This document shows, one piece after another, positions 44,105 to 55,247 of a stretch of DNA of 64,000 nucleotides. The translations under genes and the position numbers were made by a program. The notes beneath the pieces are model-generated. The model did no database searches, had not been told where the DNA came from, and saw only the letters and a program-made list of their open reading frames with translations. Origin of the DNA: an uncultured Bacteroidales bacterium (GTDB lineage Bacteria; Bacteroidota; Bacteroidia; Bacteroidales; FEN-979); assembly GCA_903916595.1 (NCBI GenBank), contig CAIWXI010000014.1, positions 1 through 64,000 on the forward strand, written 5' to 3'. Each line of letters starts with the position of its first letter. Within the stretch, counting starts at the first letter, position 1.

Positions 44105-45178
44105 CTCCTTTAATATATTTGAAATCGCTACCTGCTGTGCCACGGCTTCAGCAAGCTTTGTAAATGCCTGGTTTGTGAGGCTGTCGTCGCCTGCAGCGAC
44201 AGGTTTTCCCGAATCGCCTGAATCAGCTATTGCTGCCTCAATGGGGATTTGTCCGAGAATTGGGATATTCAGATCATCGGCCAATTTCCGGCACCCGCTT
44301 TGTCCGAAGATATAATATTTCTTATCGGGCATATCGGGAGGAACAAAATAAGCCATGTTCTCGACAAGACCTAAAATGGGTATCCTGATCTGTTCGTTTC
44401 TGAACATATCGGCGGCTTTTCTTACATCAGCGATAGCGACTTCCTGTGGAGTACTTACCATGATAGCTCCTGTAAGAGGAAAACTCTGAACCAGGGTCAG
44501 AGGAATATCGCCGGTTCCAGGGGGCAGGTCAATTACCATATAATCGAGTGGCCCCCATTCAATATCTGTAACCAGTTGTTTCAGTGCCGACGAAGCCATG
44601 GGGCCTCGCCAGACCAGAGCTTTAGACTGGTCGACAAAAAATCCAATGGAGATCATTTTGATGCCATACTTTTCGAAAGGATAAACATAGGCTTTCCCAT
44701 CGCGGTCATATCCTCTGGCTTTTTCATCAAGCAGTCCGAACATCAGCGGAATGGAGGGCCCGTAAATGTCGGCATCCAGCAATCCCACCTTTGCTCCTTT
44801 CTTTGCAAGGGCAATAGCCAGGTTTACCGCAACTGTTGATTTGCCGACACCTCCCTTGCCGGAACCAACGGCGATAATATTCTTAACTTCCTTCAGAAGG
44901 TCTTCATTCTCTTTTCGCTTGGTTGTAACTTTCGACGAAAGTTCGACCTCAACTTCAAGATCTTTGTCCACATGTTCATGAATAGCCGCGATACACGCCT
45001 GTTTAAGGTAATCCTTAAGTGGGCATGCCGGTGTTGTCAGGATCAGCCTAAACTTCACCCTGCCTTTTGTTATCTGCACCTCATCGATCATGTTCAGACT
45101 CACCAGGTCCTTTCCCAAATCGGGATCGATCACGTGGGAGAGAGCCTGGAGTATGTGTTCCTGGCTTATTTTTTTCAT
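44090..45178 (-). CDS. Mrp/NBP35-family ATP-binding iron-sulfur carrier (ApbC)
   Basis: The 362-residue product has an N-terminal MIP18/DUF59 domain (residues ~5-85, SHVIDPDLGKDLVSLNMID) and a deviant Walker A P-loop GSGKGGVGKSTVAVNLA, then DADIYGPSIPLMFG, MVIDLPPGTGDIPL and the ending ISNIL. The CxxC Fe-S motif usual in many family members is not evident here: the nearest segment reads YFVPPDMPDKKYYIFGQSG. It should insert or carry Fe-S clusters with ATP hydrolysis. The final residues EEFGG and the stop codon are encoded by the right arm of the hairpin array. Confidence 0.9.
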   Translation of the reverse strand: MKKISQEHILQALSHVIDPDLGKDLVSLNMIDEVQITKGRVKFRLILTTPACPLKDYLKQACIAAIHEHVDKDLEVEVELSSKVTTKRKENEDLLKEVKNIIAVGSGKGGVGKSTVAVNLAIALAKKGAKVGLLDADIYGPSIPLMFGLLDEKARGYDRDGKAYVYPFEKYGIKMISIGFFVDQSKALVWRGPMASSALKQLVTDIEWGPLDYMVIDLPPGTGDIPLTLVQSFPLTGAIMVSTPQEVAIADVRKAADMFRNEQIRIPILGLVENMAYFVPPDMPDKKYYIFGQSGCRKLADDLNIPILGQIPIEAAIADSGDSGKPVAAGDDSLTNQAFTKLAEAVAQQVAISNILKEEFGG

Positions 45179-45204
45179 TTTATTAACGTTAGATTATTTG
45201 TAAA

Positions 45205-45259
45205 CCATTTCACCATTTCACCATTTCACCATTTCACCATTTCACCATTTCACCATTTC
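45205..45259 (-). repeat. 8-bp tandem repeat array (GAAATGGT family)
   Basis: About seven perfect octamers, read CCATTTCA on the plus strand and GAAATGGT on the minus strand. The array starts in the last codons (MVKW and stop) of the alkyltransferase-like gene and is in its sense orientation. It separates this gene from mrp. Confidence 0.9.
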
Positions 45260-45583
45260 CTTCCCCGGCTCCCAAAACATCTTTTCAAATTCTATTACCC
45301 TGTCGTCCTTCACCTGTATTCCCTCGCTTTCGAGCAGTTGCTGCATCACCTTTGGCCCTCCAAAATGATGCTTTCCTGTAAGAAGACCGTTCCGGTTCAC
45401 CACACGATGGGCAGGAACGTTGTTTTTTCCGGCATGTGAAGCCGTCATGGCCCAGCCGACCATCCGCGCCGAACCCCTCAAACCCAGGTATTCTGCTATT
45501 GCTCCGTAGGAGGTCACCCTTCCACAGGGTATCTTTTCCACGACCTCGTACACATTTTGAAAAAAGGATTCCTTCAACGGCAT
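45242..45583 (-). CDS. MGMT-like alkyltransferase-like protein lacking the catalytic cysteine
   Basis: The 113-residue product is a DNA-binding MGMT/Ada C-terminal-type domain: VYEVVEKIPCGRVTSYGAIAEYLG (helix-turn-helix), ARMVGWAMTA, and VPAHRVVNRNGLLTGKHHF. In true O6-methylguanine transferases the motif is PCHRV; here the acceptor cysteine is alanine. Such alkyltransferase-like proteins bind O6-alkylguanine and hand the lesion to nucleotide-excision repair (known for ATL proteins in other organisms). The last four residues and the stop are made by the octamer array. Confidence 0.85.
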   Translation of the reverse strand: MPLKESFFQNVYEVVEKIPCGRVTSYGAIAEYLGLRGSARMVGWAMTASHAGKNNVPAHRVVNRNGLLTGKHHFGGPKVMQQLLESEGIQVKDDRVIEFEKMFWEPGKEMVKW

Positions 45584-45591
45584 GGCAGGAA

Positions 45592-45927
45592 CTATAATTC
45601 CTTCTTCAGCTCCAGAAGGAAGCCTTTGACATGGTTTAGGGAATCGATGATCTGCACAGTATTTACAACATCCTCGTGGTTCTGTCTGAGTTTGTCCCTG
45701 GCTCCCTGCAGAGTGAAACCTCTTTCCTTAACCAGATAGTATATCAGTTTAAGGTTCTCAATATCGTGTTTCGTAAACAATCTGTTCCCTTTTTTGTTTT
45801 TTTGTGGTTTAAGGATATCGAATTCCTTCTCCCAGAAACGTATTAGCGACTGGTTCACTTCAAAAAGTTCAGCCACCTCCCCTATTGTATAATAGAGCTT
45901 TTCTATTCTGCGATCCTGTTTCAGCAT
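45592..45927 (-). CDS. MerR family transcriptional regulator
   Basis: The 111-residue product starts MLKQDRRIEKLYYTIGEVAELFEVNQSLIRFWEKEF, a MerR winged helix-turn-helix, followed by LKPQKNKKGNRLFTKHDIENLKLIYYLVKERGFTLQGARDKLRQN and a short coiled coil. It lacks a C-terminal ligand-binding domain, like the HspR/BldC-type small MerR proteins found in Bacteroidota. The target is unknown. The ATG at 45927 is chosen because the more upstream in-frame ATG at 45975 lies inside the 3' end of the peptidase gene; 10 bp then separate the two genes. Confidence 0.85.
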   Translation of the reverse strand: MLKQDRRIEKLYYTIGEVAELFEVNQSLIRFWEKEFDILKPQKNKKGNRLFTKHDIENLKLIYYLVKERGFTLQGARDKLRQNHEDVVNTVQIIDSLNHVKGFLLELKKEL

Positions 45928-45937
45928 ATACAGAAAA

Positions 45938-46912
45938 TTAATCCATTGTTTGTGAAGGTTGTTGTGAAAGCTCAAGCATCATCTGAAACTGCTCAGGAGA
46001 TATATCATTAAAGAAAAAGTAAACCGGGTCAAGAGCAACCATGTTTTTCCGAACCTCATAATGAAGGTGAGGTGAAGTTGACTTTCCTGTATTTCCCACA
46101 TAACCGATGACCTGCCCCCTTTGTATTTTCTGGCCTTCCTTTACAAAGATCCTTGAAAGATGGGCATAAACCGTCCTGTAGGTGTAACCGTGATCGATAA
46201 TAATCTCATTCCCAAAACCTCCCGTTCCATCCCTTCCTGCAAAATCAACAGTGCCGTTACCTGTAGCGTACACCTCGGTTCCAACAGCTGCAGTAAAATC
46301 CATGCCTTCATGGAACTTTCTAACCTTGTAAAAAGGGTCCATCCTCGTTCCGAAGTAGGAGCCTGTCCTGCGTAGATCATTATTCTTTACAGGCTGTATG
46401 GCAGGAATGCATGAAAGCATCTGCTCCTTGTTTTTTGCCATTGTGAATACATCATCGAACGATTTGGACTGAGCATGCAGTTGGCCAAGGATAGCATCTA
46501 TTTTTTTTGATGTCTCAACCACCAGATCCTCATTTGTGTAGCCTTTGAGATTTTCATAACGATCGATGCCTCCGATACCGGCTTCTCTCAGTGAACCAGG
46601 AACAGGTTCTGCTTCGAAAATCACACGGTAAATATTGTCGTCCCGGTCCTGTAGATTCCTGATAACCTTGGTGACCAGCTGAAGCTGGCCGTTCAGCAGA
46701 CTATACTGGAGATTCAGCTGTTCAATTTCCCTTTTCTGCGCTTTCATTTTACGTGAATCCACGAAGTTAAAAGCAAGCAAAAGCACGGCAACAGCAAATA
46801 CAACACCCGTCGAGAGGTGAGTAAATAAATACAACAGCCTTTTTTTGAAGGTAGTCTGAACCCGGTCGAAAGTGAGTGCTTTTTTATTGAACTTGTATTT
46901 TACCTTGCTCAT
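45938..46912 (-). CDS. M23 family metallopeptidase (LytM-type)
   Basis: The 324-residue product has one membrane segment (residues ~30-50, LSTGVVFAVAVLLLAF), a coiled-coil region (residues ~55-90) and a C-terminal LytM domain with the zinc-binding pattern KFHEGMDFTA, HxH in SPHLHYEVRK and DHGYTYRTVYAHLS. Such proteins hydrolyse cross-links or activate amidases at the cell envelope. The start MSKVKYKF at 46912 fits the divergent promoter at 46960-46967. Downstream, a MerR gene follows by 10 bp. Confidence 0.9.
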   Translation of the reverse strand: MSKVKYKFNKKALTFDRVQTTFKKRLLYLFTHLSTGVVFAVAVLLLAFNFVDSRKMKAQKREIEQLNLQYSLLNGQLQLVTKVIRNLQDRDDNIYRVIFEAEPVPGSLREAGIGGIDRYENLKGYTNEDLVVETSKKIDAILGQLHAQSKSFDDVFTMAKNKEQMLSCIPAIQPVKNNDLRRTGSYFGTRMDPFYKVRKFHEGMDFTAAVGTEVYATGNGTVDFAGRDGTGGFGNEIIIDHGYTYRTVYAHLSRIFVKEGQKIQRGQVIGYVGNTGKSTSPHLHYEVRKNMVALDPVYFFFNDISPEQFQMMLELSQQPSQTMD

Positions 46913-46959
46913 TCGGCCTGAAATAATAGAATCGCTCAAAACAGGAGAGCTAACTCATG

Positions 46960-46967
46960 CAAAATTA
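46960..46967 (-). promoter_or_regulatory. Bacteroidota -7 promoter element (TAATTTTG on minus strand)
   Basis: Exact TAnnTTTG match on the minus strand, 47 bp before the start of the M23 peptidase gene. With 46978-46985 it forms a tight divergent pair. Confidence 0.5.
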
Positions 46968-46977
46968 AGTAAATAAT

Positions 46978-46985
46978 TACCTTTG
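46978..46985 (+). promoter_or_regulatory. Bacteroidota -7 promoter element (TACCTTTG)
   Basis: Exact TAnnTTTG match, giving a leader of roughly 58 nt before the alaS ATG at 47050. Confidence 0.6.
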
Positions 46986-47049
46986 CACCCTATTTCAAAT
47001 TCACAATAATTGTTAAAGCCCTTTAATGAACTGTTAATCTTCTGTTTAA

Positions 47050-49728
<2,679 letters not shown>

Positions 49729-49749
49729 GTTCCCCTTTTGCTGATTTTC

Positions 49750-52392
49750 ATGAAACGATCCCGCTTTTTCATATCAGCATTAACAATATTCCTGGGCTTC
49801 ATCTCACTGGGTGGCTTCAGTGAAGGATCGAAGCAGCTGAACAAAGGATGCCAGCTTTGGTCAACTTACCTCTATTTGTGCAACGATTTCACTAATCACT
49901 GCACTGACACCAATGGAATACGTTCGCAGTTTGCCACTTATGATGAAACCCACCATGCACCTGACAATTCCAAACTTTATTTTGTAGCCCGTGCAAATGA
50001 GGTCGTTTATATGGGGTTTAACGGGTCTCCAACTGATACCTCCGCGGGATTGGATATCGTATACCGAATATGTGACAGCAGCGGAGCCGTGGTGTACGCC
50101 GAAGATTACCTTCCGAAAGTTACAGGTGCAACGGGGTACATTCCCGGATTGTCAGAGGCCTGCGACGGGCCTGACCAGATCTCTTCTACAGGTAACGGGT
50201 ATAATGCAATAGAGTGGACGCCACCAAAACCTGGCACTTATTATATTGAATTTTCAGAGAAATTAAACGGATCATTTTATTATGGCAGGTTTTGGCTCTT
50301 TTTATTTGACATAACCATCTATGACAATATAACATCATCTGTAAAACCCGGAAGATTATTCTCCAAAGCCTGGCAGTTCGCTTCCAATGCGTTTACAGGA
50401 ATTAATTACATTTTGTCGGATGACGGCATTGTTACTTCGGCTGAGTTTGACCAGATGAACGGGGGCGGCTGGATACAGTATGCCAACCAGACAGGCTGCG
50501 GTAACACTAACTGGGTTGACGACAGGAAATCTCTGTTCAACCAGCAAGCCTTGTTCCCCCAGTATAAAATATTCCTGAACTCACCCGACCCGGCTGTTTT
50601 TACTATCGCAACGAGTCTCGGGCAGATCATCCCGCCTGATCCTGCCGGCACCAGGAACTGTGACGGGACCATAGACTACGTTGTAAATGTTGACAAAGCG
50701 GGAAATGTCCAGATCCAGCTGAATTTTATTCCATCGACCTATATCTCCCGGGTGATAAACCAGATTGTTAGTCCGGGGTCAAACACCATTCACTGGGACG
50801 GGAAGGACGGAAGCGGGATAGAAGTACCTAATAATGTGGCCGTGGGATTGGTAGTGACCTATATTAACGGGCTTACAAACCTGCCCCTGTATGATGTGGA
50901 AAGCAACGATTCAGGCATTCTTGTAACCCTGGTCGCACCCACAGGCAGCCCTCTAAAAGTTTACTGGGACGACTCAAATATCTGGGACGGTAACTGCACG
51001 GGATGCCAGGCAGGCCGGGGACAAAACAATGAGGATGTCAAAACAAACGTTTTTACAGGAGGCTGTGCAAACCCGGTAATATACCCGCCAGGCTGTCATA
51101 AATGGCCACTTTCAGGAAAAGGCTGGGGAAACCTCAATACAATAAATTCCTGGTGGTATACCGTCACCGCAAGCTCCTCTTATCCGTCTATTACCGAATG
51201 GCGAAGCCCCAAGCTCCTGTTGTTCGTTGACGGGCCGCTAACAGCCTGCGCAGGCACCAAAGGAGTATATATTTCAGTCTATCCGGATCCCAACACCGAT
51301 CAATATCACTGGGGATACACCGGCACCGGCCTTACCTTCATCCCCTCGGCAATCACAACTGTTCCTTCAGTTACCCTGGATTTTTCCCTTACAGCCACTC
51401 CCGGTAACATTACTGTTTACGGGACCAATACCAACTGCAGCGGCACACCCAGCCCGGTTGTCAGCCTTACTGTGATCATCACAGGCTCCATCGTCGTTCC
51501 CAACCTGGGGCCCGACCGGACCGTTTGCCCGGGCCCCCAGGCTTTACTGGACGCAGGACCTGGATATCCTGCATATCTCTGGTCCACCAATGAAACCACC
51601 CGCAGTATTACAGCAACCCAATCGGGAAAATACTGGGTGAGGGTGGGACAAAACGGTTGTACCGCCAGCGATTCCGTCAACCTTGTGGTTTTTCCTTTGT
51701 ACCCGACGATACTGAAACCCGATACCGCGATCTGCGAAGGGCAAAAATACACCCTGAATCCAGTCGGGAACTTCACATCCATACTCTGGAGCACCGGCGA
51801 CACTTCAAAAACCATTACGGTCACCACCGGGGGCCACTACTGGGTGCATACTGTTGATGTTGACAACTGCCCGGGAGCAGACACCGTGAGAATTGCACTT
51901 AAGCCGGCAATAAATGTAAATCTTGCCAGGGATACCTCACTGTGTTCCGGTTCTTCTGTTGTACTTCACGCCACTGTTCCCGGTGCCGCTTACCTGTGGC
52001 AGGACGGCTCAAGGGATTCCCTGTTAACGGTGACTCAACCCGGGACTTACTGGGTGAGAGTGAGCCACGACAGCTGTGCCGTGTTAGACACCTCGACTGT
52101 AACCCTCTGCATGGGTGGCATTTATTTTCCAACCGCCTTTGCCCCGGGCAGCACTGTCGGGAATAATTATTTCCGTCCCCTCGGACCAGCCTTGTTAAAG
52201 TTCACTCTCAGTATTTTTGACCGCTGGGGACAGCAGGTTTGTATTACCGGCAACCCTGAAACCGGTTGGGACGGGACATCCAGGGGAATCTTCTGTCCTC
52301 CTGGAGTATACGTTTATATGGTATCTTATGAATTAGCTACCTCTCCCGGCATAACAACCAAAGCCGCGGGAACTGTTACTCTTGTCAGGTGA
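49750..52392 (+). CDS. secreted Ig-like-repeat protein with T9SS type B (gliding-associated, CHU_C) sorting domain
   Basis: The 880-residue product starts with a signal peptide (MKRSRFFISALTIFLGFISLGGF); the ATG at 49750 is used rather than an upstream TTG. The body includes WDGKDGSGIEVPNNVAVGL (a FlgD-Ig-like segment) and three Ig-like repeats at residues ~580-800 with the GPDRTVCPGPQALLDAGPGYPAYLWSTNETTRSITATQSGKYWVRV pattern. The C-terminal ~90 residues (YFPTAFAPGSTVGNNYFRPLG, SIFDRWGQQVC, WDGTSRG, PPGVYVYMVSYE) form the gliding motility-associated CHU_C domain, which directs T9SS secretion. Function unknown beyond surface location. Confidence 0.88.
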   Translation: MKRSRFFISALTIFLGFISLGGFSEGSKQLNKGCQLWSTYLYLCNDFTNHCTDTNGIRSQFATYDETHHAPDNSKLYFVARANEVVYMGFNGSPTDTSAGLDIVYRICDSSGAVVYAEDYLPKVTGATGYIPGLSEACDGPDQISSTGNGYNAIEWTPPKPGTYYIEFSEKLNGSFYYGRFWLFLFDITIYDNITSSVKPGRLFSKAWQFASNAFTGINYILSDDGIVTSAEFDQMNGGGWIQYANQTGCGNTNWVDDRKSLFNQQALFPQYKIFLNSPDPAVFTIATSLGQIIPPDPAGTRNCDGTIDYVVNVDKAGNVQIQLNFIPSTYISRVINQIVSPGSNTIHWDGKDGSGIEVPNNVAVGLVVTYINGLTNLPLYDVESNDSGILVTLVAPTGSPLKVYWDDSNIWDGNCTGCQAGRGQNNEDVKTNVFTGGCANPVIYPPGCHKWPLSGKGWGNLNTINSWWYTVTASSSYPSITEWRSPKLLLFVDGPLTACAGTKGVYISVYPDPNTDQYHWGYTGTGLTFIPSAITTVPSVTLDFSLTATPGNITVYGTNTNCSGTPSPVVSLTVIITGSIVVPNLGPDRTVCPGPQALLDAGPGYPAYLWSTNETTRSITATQSGKYWVRVGQNGCTASDSVNLVVFPLYPTILKPDTAICEGQKYTLNPVGNFTSILWSTGDTSKTITVTTGGHYWVHTVDVDNCPGADTVRIALKPAINVNLARDTSLCSGSSVVLHATVPGAAYLWQDGSRDSLLTVTQPGTYWVRVSHDSCAVLDTSTVTLCMGGIYFPTAFAPGSTVGNNYFRPLGPALLKFTLSIFDRWGQQVCITGNPETGWDGTSRGIFCPPGVYVYMVSYELATSPGITTKAAGTVTLVR

Positions 52393-52460
52393 GGCATAAT
52401 GGCAAAACAGAACCTGCCAGGGAAGAATTCATCGCATTCCGGCTTTTTATCATAACCGCT

Positions 52461-52468
52461 TATCTTTG
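52461..52468 (+). promoter_or_regulatory. Bacteroidota -7 promoter element (TATCTTTG)
   Basis: Exact TAnnTTTG match ending 23 bp before the ATG of the AlkD-like gene at 52492. Confidence 0.6.
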
Positions 52469-52491
52469 TTTATCAAATTAATCCCTGATCC

Positions 52492-53214
52492 ATGATCTCC
52501 CCTGAAAAAAAATTCAAAGAAACCGAGGACTTTTGCAAATCAAATGCCGACGAGGCCATCGTTAAAAAATATTCAAAGTATTTTAAGGAAGGCTATGATG
52601 CCTGGGGAGTGAGTTCTGAAAAGATTAACCAATGGGTCTCCGATTTGCTTGCACTTCCCGCCTTTTCCAATGAACAGGTTAATTCTACCTGCCTGCTGCT
52701 GGTAAAATCGCCAAAATACGAGATGACTTCTATTGCAGGCTTATTACTCAAAAAGACTCAGAAACAGTGGAACCAAGAAACCGTTGTTACACTGGAAAAG
52801 ATCTTCCAGAACGGCATCGGCAACTGGGCCCATACGGACTGGATCTGCAGTGAGATCATTCCCGACATGATCAAAAAACAGCTTATGTCGATAGATTCAT
52901 TGAAACCATGGAGAAAAGCCGAAAACAGGTTTCAGCGAAGGGCGGCCGTCGTGGGTCTTATAAAAGCCATGAAAAAAGCTACTGACTTCGGGCCGTATTA
53001 TGATTTTATTGATCCTATGATGGCGGATGGCGAAAGGGTGGTTCACCAGGGTTTGGGATGGTTCCTCAGAGAAACCTGGAAAAAACAGCCAGTACCCACC
53101 GAAGAATTTCTGCTGAAGTGGAAAGATTCGGCAGCCCGTCTTATTTTCCAGTACGCGACTGAAAAAATGACTCCCGATCAGAAACTCAGGTTCAGGAAAG
53201 ATAAATCGAAATAG
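52492..53214 (+). CDS. AlkD-like DNA alkylation repair protein
   Basis: The 240-residue all-helical product fits the DNA alkylation repair (AlkD/HEAT-repeat) family: KKYSKYFKEGYDAWGV near the N-terminus, then helix pairs such as EMTSIAGLLLKKTQKQW, WAHTDWICSEII, RKAENRFQRRAAVVGLIKAM and GLGWFLRETWKKQP. Family members remove cationic alkylated bases such as 3- or 7-methylpurines without base flipping. Own promoter at 52461-52468; converges on an unknown membrane protein gene. Confidence 0.85.
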   Translation: MISPEKKFKETEDFCKSNADEAIVKKYSKYFKEGYDAWGVSSEKINQWVSDLLALPAFSNEQVNSTCLLLVKSPKYEMTSIAGLLLKKTQKQWNQETVVTLEKIFQNGIGNWAHTDWICSEIIPDMIKKQLMSIDSLKPWRKAENRFQRRAAVVGLIKAMKKATDFGPYYDFIDPMMADGERVVHQGLGWFLRETWKKQPVPTEEFLLKWKDSAARLIFQYATEKMTPDQKLRFRKDKSK

Positions 53215-53228
53215 TCGGCTCTGCACAT

Positions 53229-53783
53229 TTACATGAGCAGGCGAGCCTCGTCTTTGACGTAATTCAGGGCTGCTGCAGTCGCCAGGTTTTCATTCCCGAC
53301 ACTGATATCGAAAATGGCGCGAACGAGGGCTGAGGAATTGTCCTCTGTTGCCATTTGACTTGCCGCCCGGTTTATTATAGCCACGGATTCTTCTCTTGCA
53401 TTCTTAATCATTTCCCATGCGGTTGGCGACATATAAACCTGCTGGCTGAGGTTATAGTCGAACTCCTCCCTTATAGTTCGTACCAGCGCCAAATGAAGTT
53501 CCAGGGCATTCATCTCTGATCTCTGTATCCGAAGCACAAGATTCACCGGTTGGATGCGTTCAAGATAAAGTACAATCCTTTCATAAGCTTGCAGTTTCAA
53601 AGGGAGTATTATCCTTTTTGACTCAGTAATATCATTGTTTACCGTCGCTACTGCCTTCCGGTAACGATTCTTCTTCCTGAAATAAAATGAAATCAGCAGC
53701 CAGGCGGCCAGTGAGCCCAGTCCGATAATCATAAAAGCGTGGATGACATCAGTGATGAGGGTGGTCCAGAAGAAATTGTCCAT
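53229..53783 (-). CDS. membrane-anchored protein of unknown function
   Basis: The 184-residue product has one N-terminal membrane segment (residues ~12-33, DVIHAFMIIGLGSLAAWLLISFYF) followed by a basic patch and a helical domain with RIILPLKLQAYERIVLYLERIQPVNLVLRIQ, NALELHLALVRTIREEFDYNLSQQVYMSP, a pattern I have seen in conserved Bacteroidota proteins without known function. The ATG at 53783 is chosen over the upstream in-frame start at 53837, whose extra codons run up against the octamer array. Conserved but uncharacterised. Confidence 0.75.
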   Translation of the reverse strand: MDNFFWTTLITDVIHAFMIIGLGSLAAWLLISFYFRKKNRYRKAVATVNNDITESKRIILPLKLQAYERIVLYLERIQPVNLVLRIQRSEMNALELHLALVRTIREEFDYNLSQQVYMSPTAWEMIKNAREESVAIINRAASQMATEDNSSALVRAIFDISVGNENLATAAALNYVKDEARLLM

Positions 53784-53828
53784 GGGGGTCGAGGTTTTGG
53801 GCAAAGATAAGGAAATTAAACGGGAAGG

Positions 53829-53880
53829 CTGGGTCACTGGGTCACTGGGTCGCTGGGTGACTGGGTCACTGGGTAGCTGA
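53829..53880. repeat. 8-bp tandem repeat array (GGTCACTG family)
   Basis: Six octamers GGTCACTG, GGTCGCTG, GGTGACTG and GGTAGCTG. It lies between a divergent gene pair (membrane protein on the minus strand, aminotransferase on the plus strand). Confidence 0.85.
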
Positions 53881-53901
53881 TTTTCCAGATACCGGTGCGA
53901 A

Positions 53902-53935
53902 GCATCTTATCCTGCATCCTGCATCTTGCATCCTA
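53902..53935 (+). repeat. 7-bp tandem repeat array (CATCCTG family)
   Basis: Heptamer units of GCATCCT and variants (GCATCTT). It belongs to the family that forms the signal peptide core at 13893-13935 and ends just before the promoter at 53947. Confidence 0.75.
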
Positions 53936-53946
53936 ATTATTTTTAC

Positions 53947-53954
53947 TATTTTTG
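53947..53954 (+). promoter_or_regulatory. Bacteroidota -7 promoter element (TATTTTTG)
   Basis: Exact TAnnTTTG match ending 30 bp before the aminotransferase ATG. A CTTG at 53925-53928, 18 bp upstream and within the heptamer array, could serve as the -33 element. Confidence 0.6.
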
Positions 53955-53984
53955 TAGATCACAAATCATTACAACTACTCGAAC

Positions 53985-55187
53985 ATGACAGCACTTGCCA
54001 ACAGGATCAATTACCTGGCTGAATCAGAGACATTAGCCATGTCGCGTAAAAGCCGCGAATTACGGGCCGAAGGTAAAGATGTGATCAATCTGAGCCTTGG
54101 GGAACCGGACTTCAACACACCCGAATACATCAAAAATGCCGCGAAAGAGGCCATTGATCAGAACTTCTCTTTCTATTCCCCGGTTCCGGGCTATGAAGAC
54201 CTGCGGAAGGCCATCTGCACAAAACTGAAAAGAGATAACAACCTCACCTATGAACCTTCGCAGATCGTGGTCAGCACGGGTGCAAAGCAGTCCATAGCCA
54301 ACGTGGTTCTGAGCCTGGTCAATCCAGGCGATGAGGTACTTGTCCCCTCCCCTTACTGGGTTTCGTACAGGGAGATCATCAAGGTGGCTGAAGGCAAAGC
54401 GGTGTACATCCCTGCAACCATTGAAAATGAATTTAAAGTCAGTCCAGAGCAGTTCGAAGCAGCCATCAGCCCTAAAACAAAACTGATGATGTTCAGCTCC
54501 CCCTGCAATCCAACAGGTTCGGTTTATACCAAAGACGAGCTTGAAGGAATTGCCAGGGTATTTGCAAAACATCCCGGAATATTTATTCTGGCGGATGAGA
54601 TTTACGAACACATAAACTTTGTTGGCAAACACCAGAGCATTGCCCAGTTTGACTTTATCAGAGACAGGGTAATCATCGTAAACGGAGTTTCCAAGGCTTT
54701 TGCCATGACCGGATGGCGCATTGGGTATATTGCAGCTCCGCCGGAAATCGCTAAGGCTTGTGATAAACTGCAGGGGCAGTTCACTTCGGGAGCCAGCTCC
54801 ATTGCACAGAGGGCTGCTTTGATGGCCGAGATCACCCCTCCCGATACTCCCGAAATCCGCGAGATGCAGAAAGCTTTCCGTGAACGCCGCGACCTGATGC
54901 TCGAAATGCTGGCCGAAGTGCCTGGATTTATACTTAATCACCCCGAGGGAGCATTCTATATTTTCCCCGATATTTCTTATTATTTTGGGAAGTCGGATGG
55001 CACTATAAAGGTTGACAATTCGAATGATTTTTGCATGTACCTGCTCAATAAGGTATTTGTGGCGCTTGTTCCGGGTGATGCTTTTGGCGATCCTAACTGC
55101 ATCCGTTTCAGCTATGCCACATCAAAAGAGAAACTGACAGAGGCGGTGAGGAGGATAAAGGAGGCGCTGGGGCAGCTTAAATGGTGA
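53985..55187 (+). CDS. PLP-dependent aspartate aminotransferase-type enzyme
   Basis: The 400-residue product is a class I aminotransferase: NLSLGEPDFNTPEYIKNAA at the start, YSPVPGYEDLRKAI, SSPCNPTGSVYTKDEL, ADEIYEHINF, the PLP-lysine in NGVSKAFAMTGWRIGYI and the C-terminal arginine in NCIRFSYATS. It resembles the AspC/PatA-like 1-gamma subgroup, with aspartate and oxaloacetate the likely substrates (inference). The final codons QLKW and the stop are part of the octamer array that follows. Confidence 0.9.
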   Translation: MTALANRINYLAESETLAMSRKSRELRAEGKDVINLSLGEPDFNTPEYIKNAAKEAIDQNFSFYSPVPGYEDLRKAICTKLKRDNNLTYEPSQIVVSTGAKQSIANVVLSLVNPGDEVLVPSPYWVSYREIIKVAEGKAVYIPATIENEFKVSPEQFEAAISPKTKLMMFSSPCNPTGSVYTKDELEGIARVFAKHPGIFILADEIYEHINFVGKHQSIAQFDFIRDRVIIVNGVSKAFAMTGWRIGYIAAPPEIAKACDKLQGQFTSGASSIAQRAALMAEITPPDTPEIREMQKAFRERRDLMLEMLAEVPGFILNHPEGAFYIFPDISYYFGKSDGTIKVDNSNDFCMYLLNKVFVALVPGDAFGDPNCIRFSYATSKEKLTEAVRRIKEALGQLKW

Positions 55188-55214
55188 AATGGTGAAATAG
55201 TGAAATAGCGAAAT
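55179..55214 (+). repeat. 8-bp tandem repeat array (GAAATGGT family)
   Basis: Units GAAATGGT, GAAATAGT and GAAATAGC, beginning in the last two codons of the aminotransferase and in its sense orientation. Confidence 0.85.
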
Positions 55215-55247
55215 CTGATAAAAACAAAAAACAAAAAAATAAAAGAC

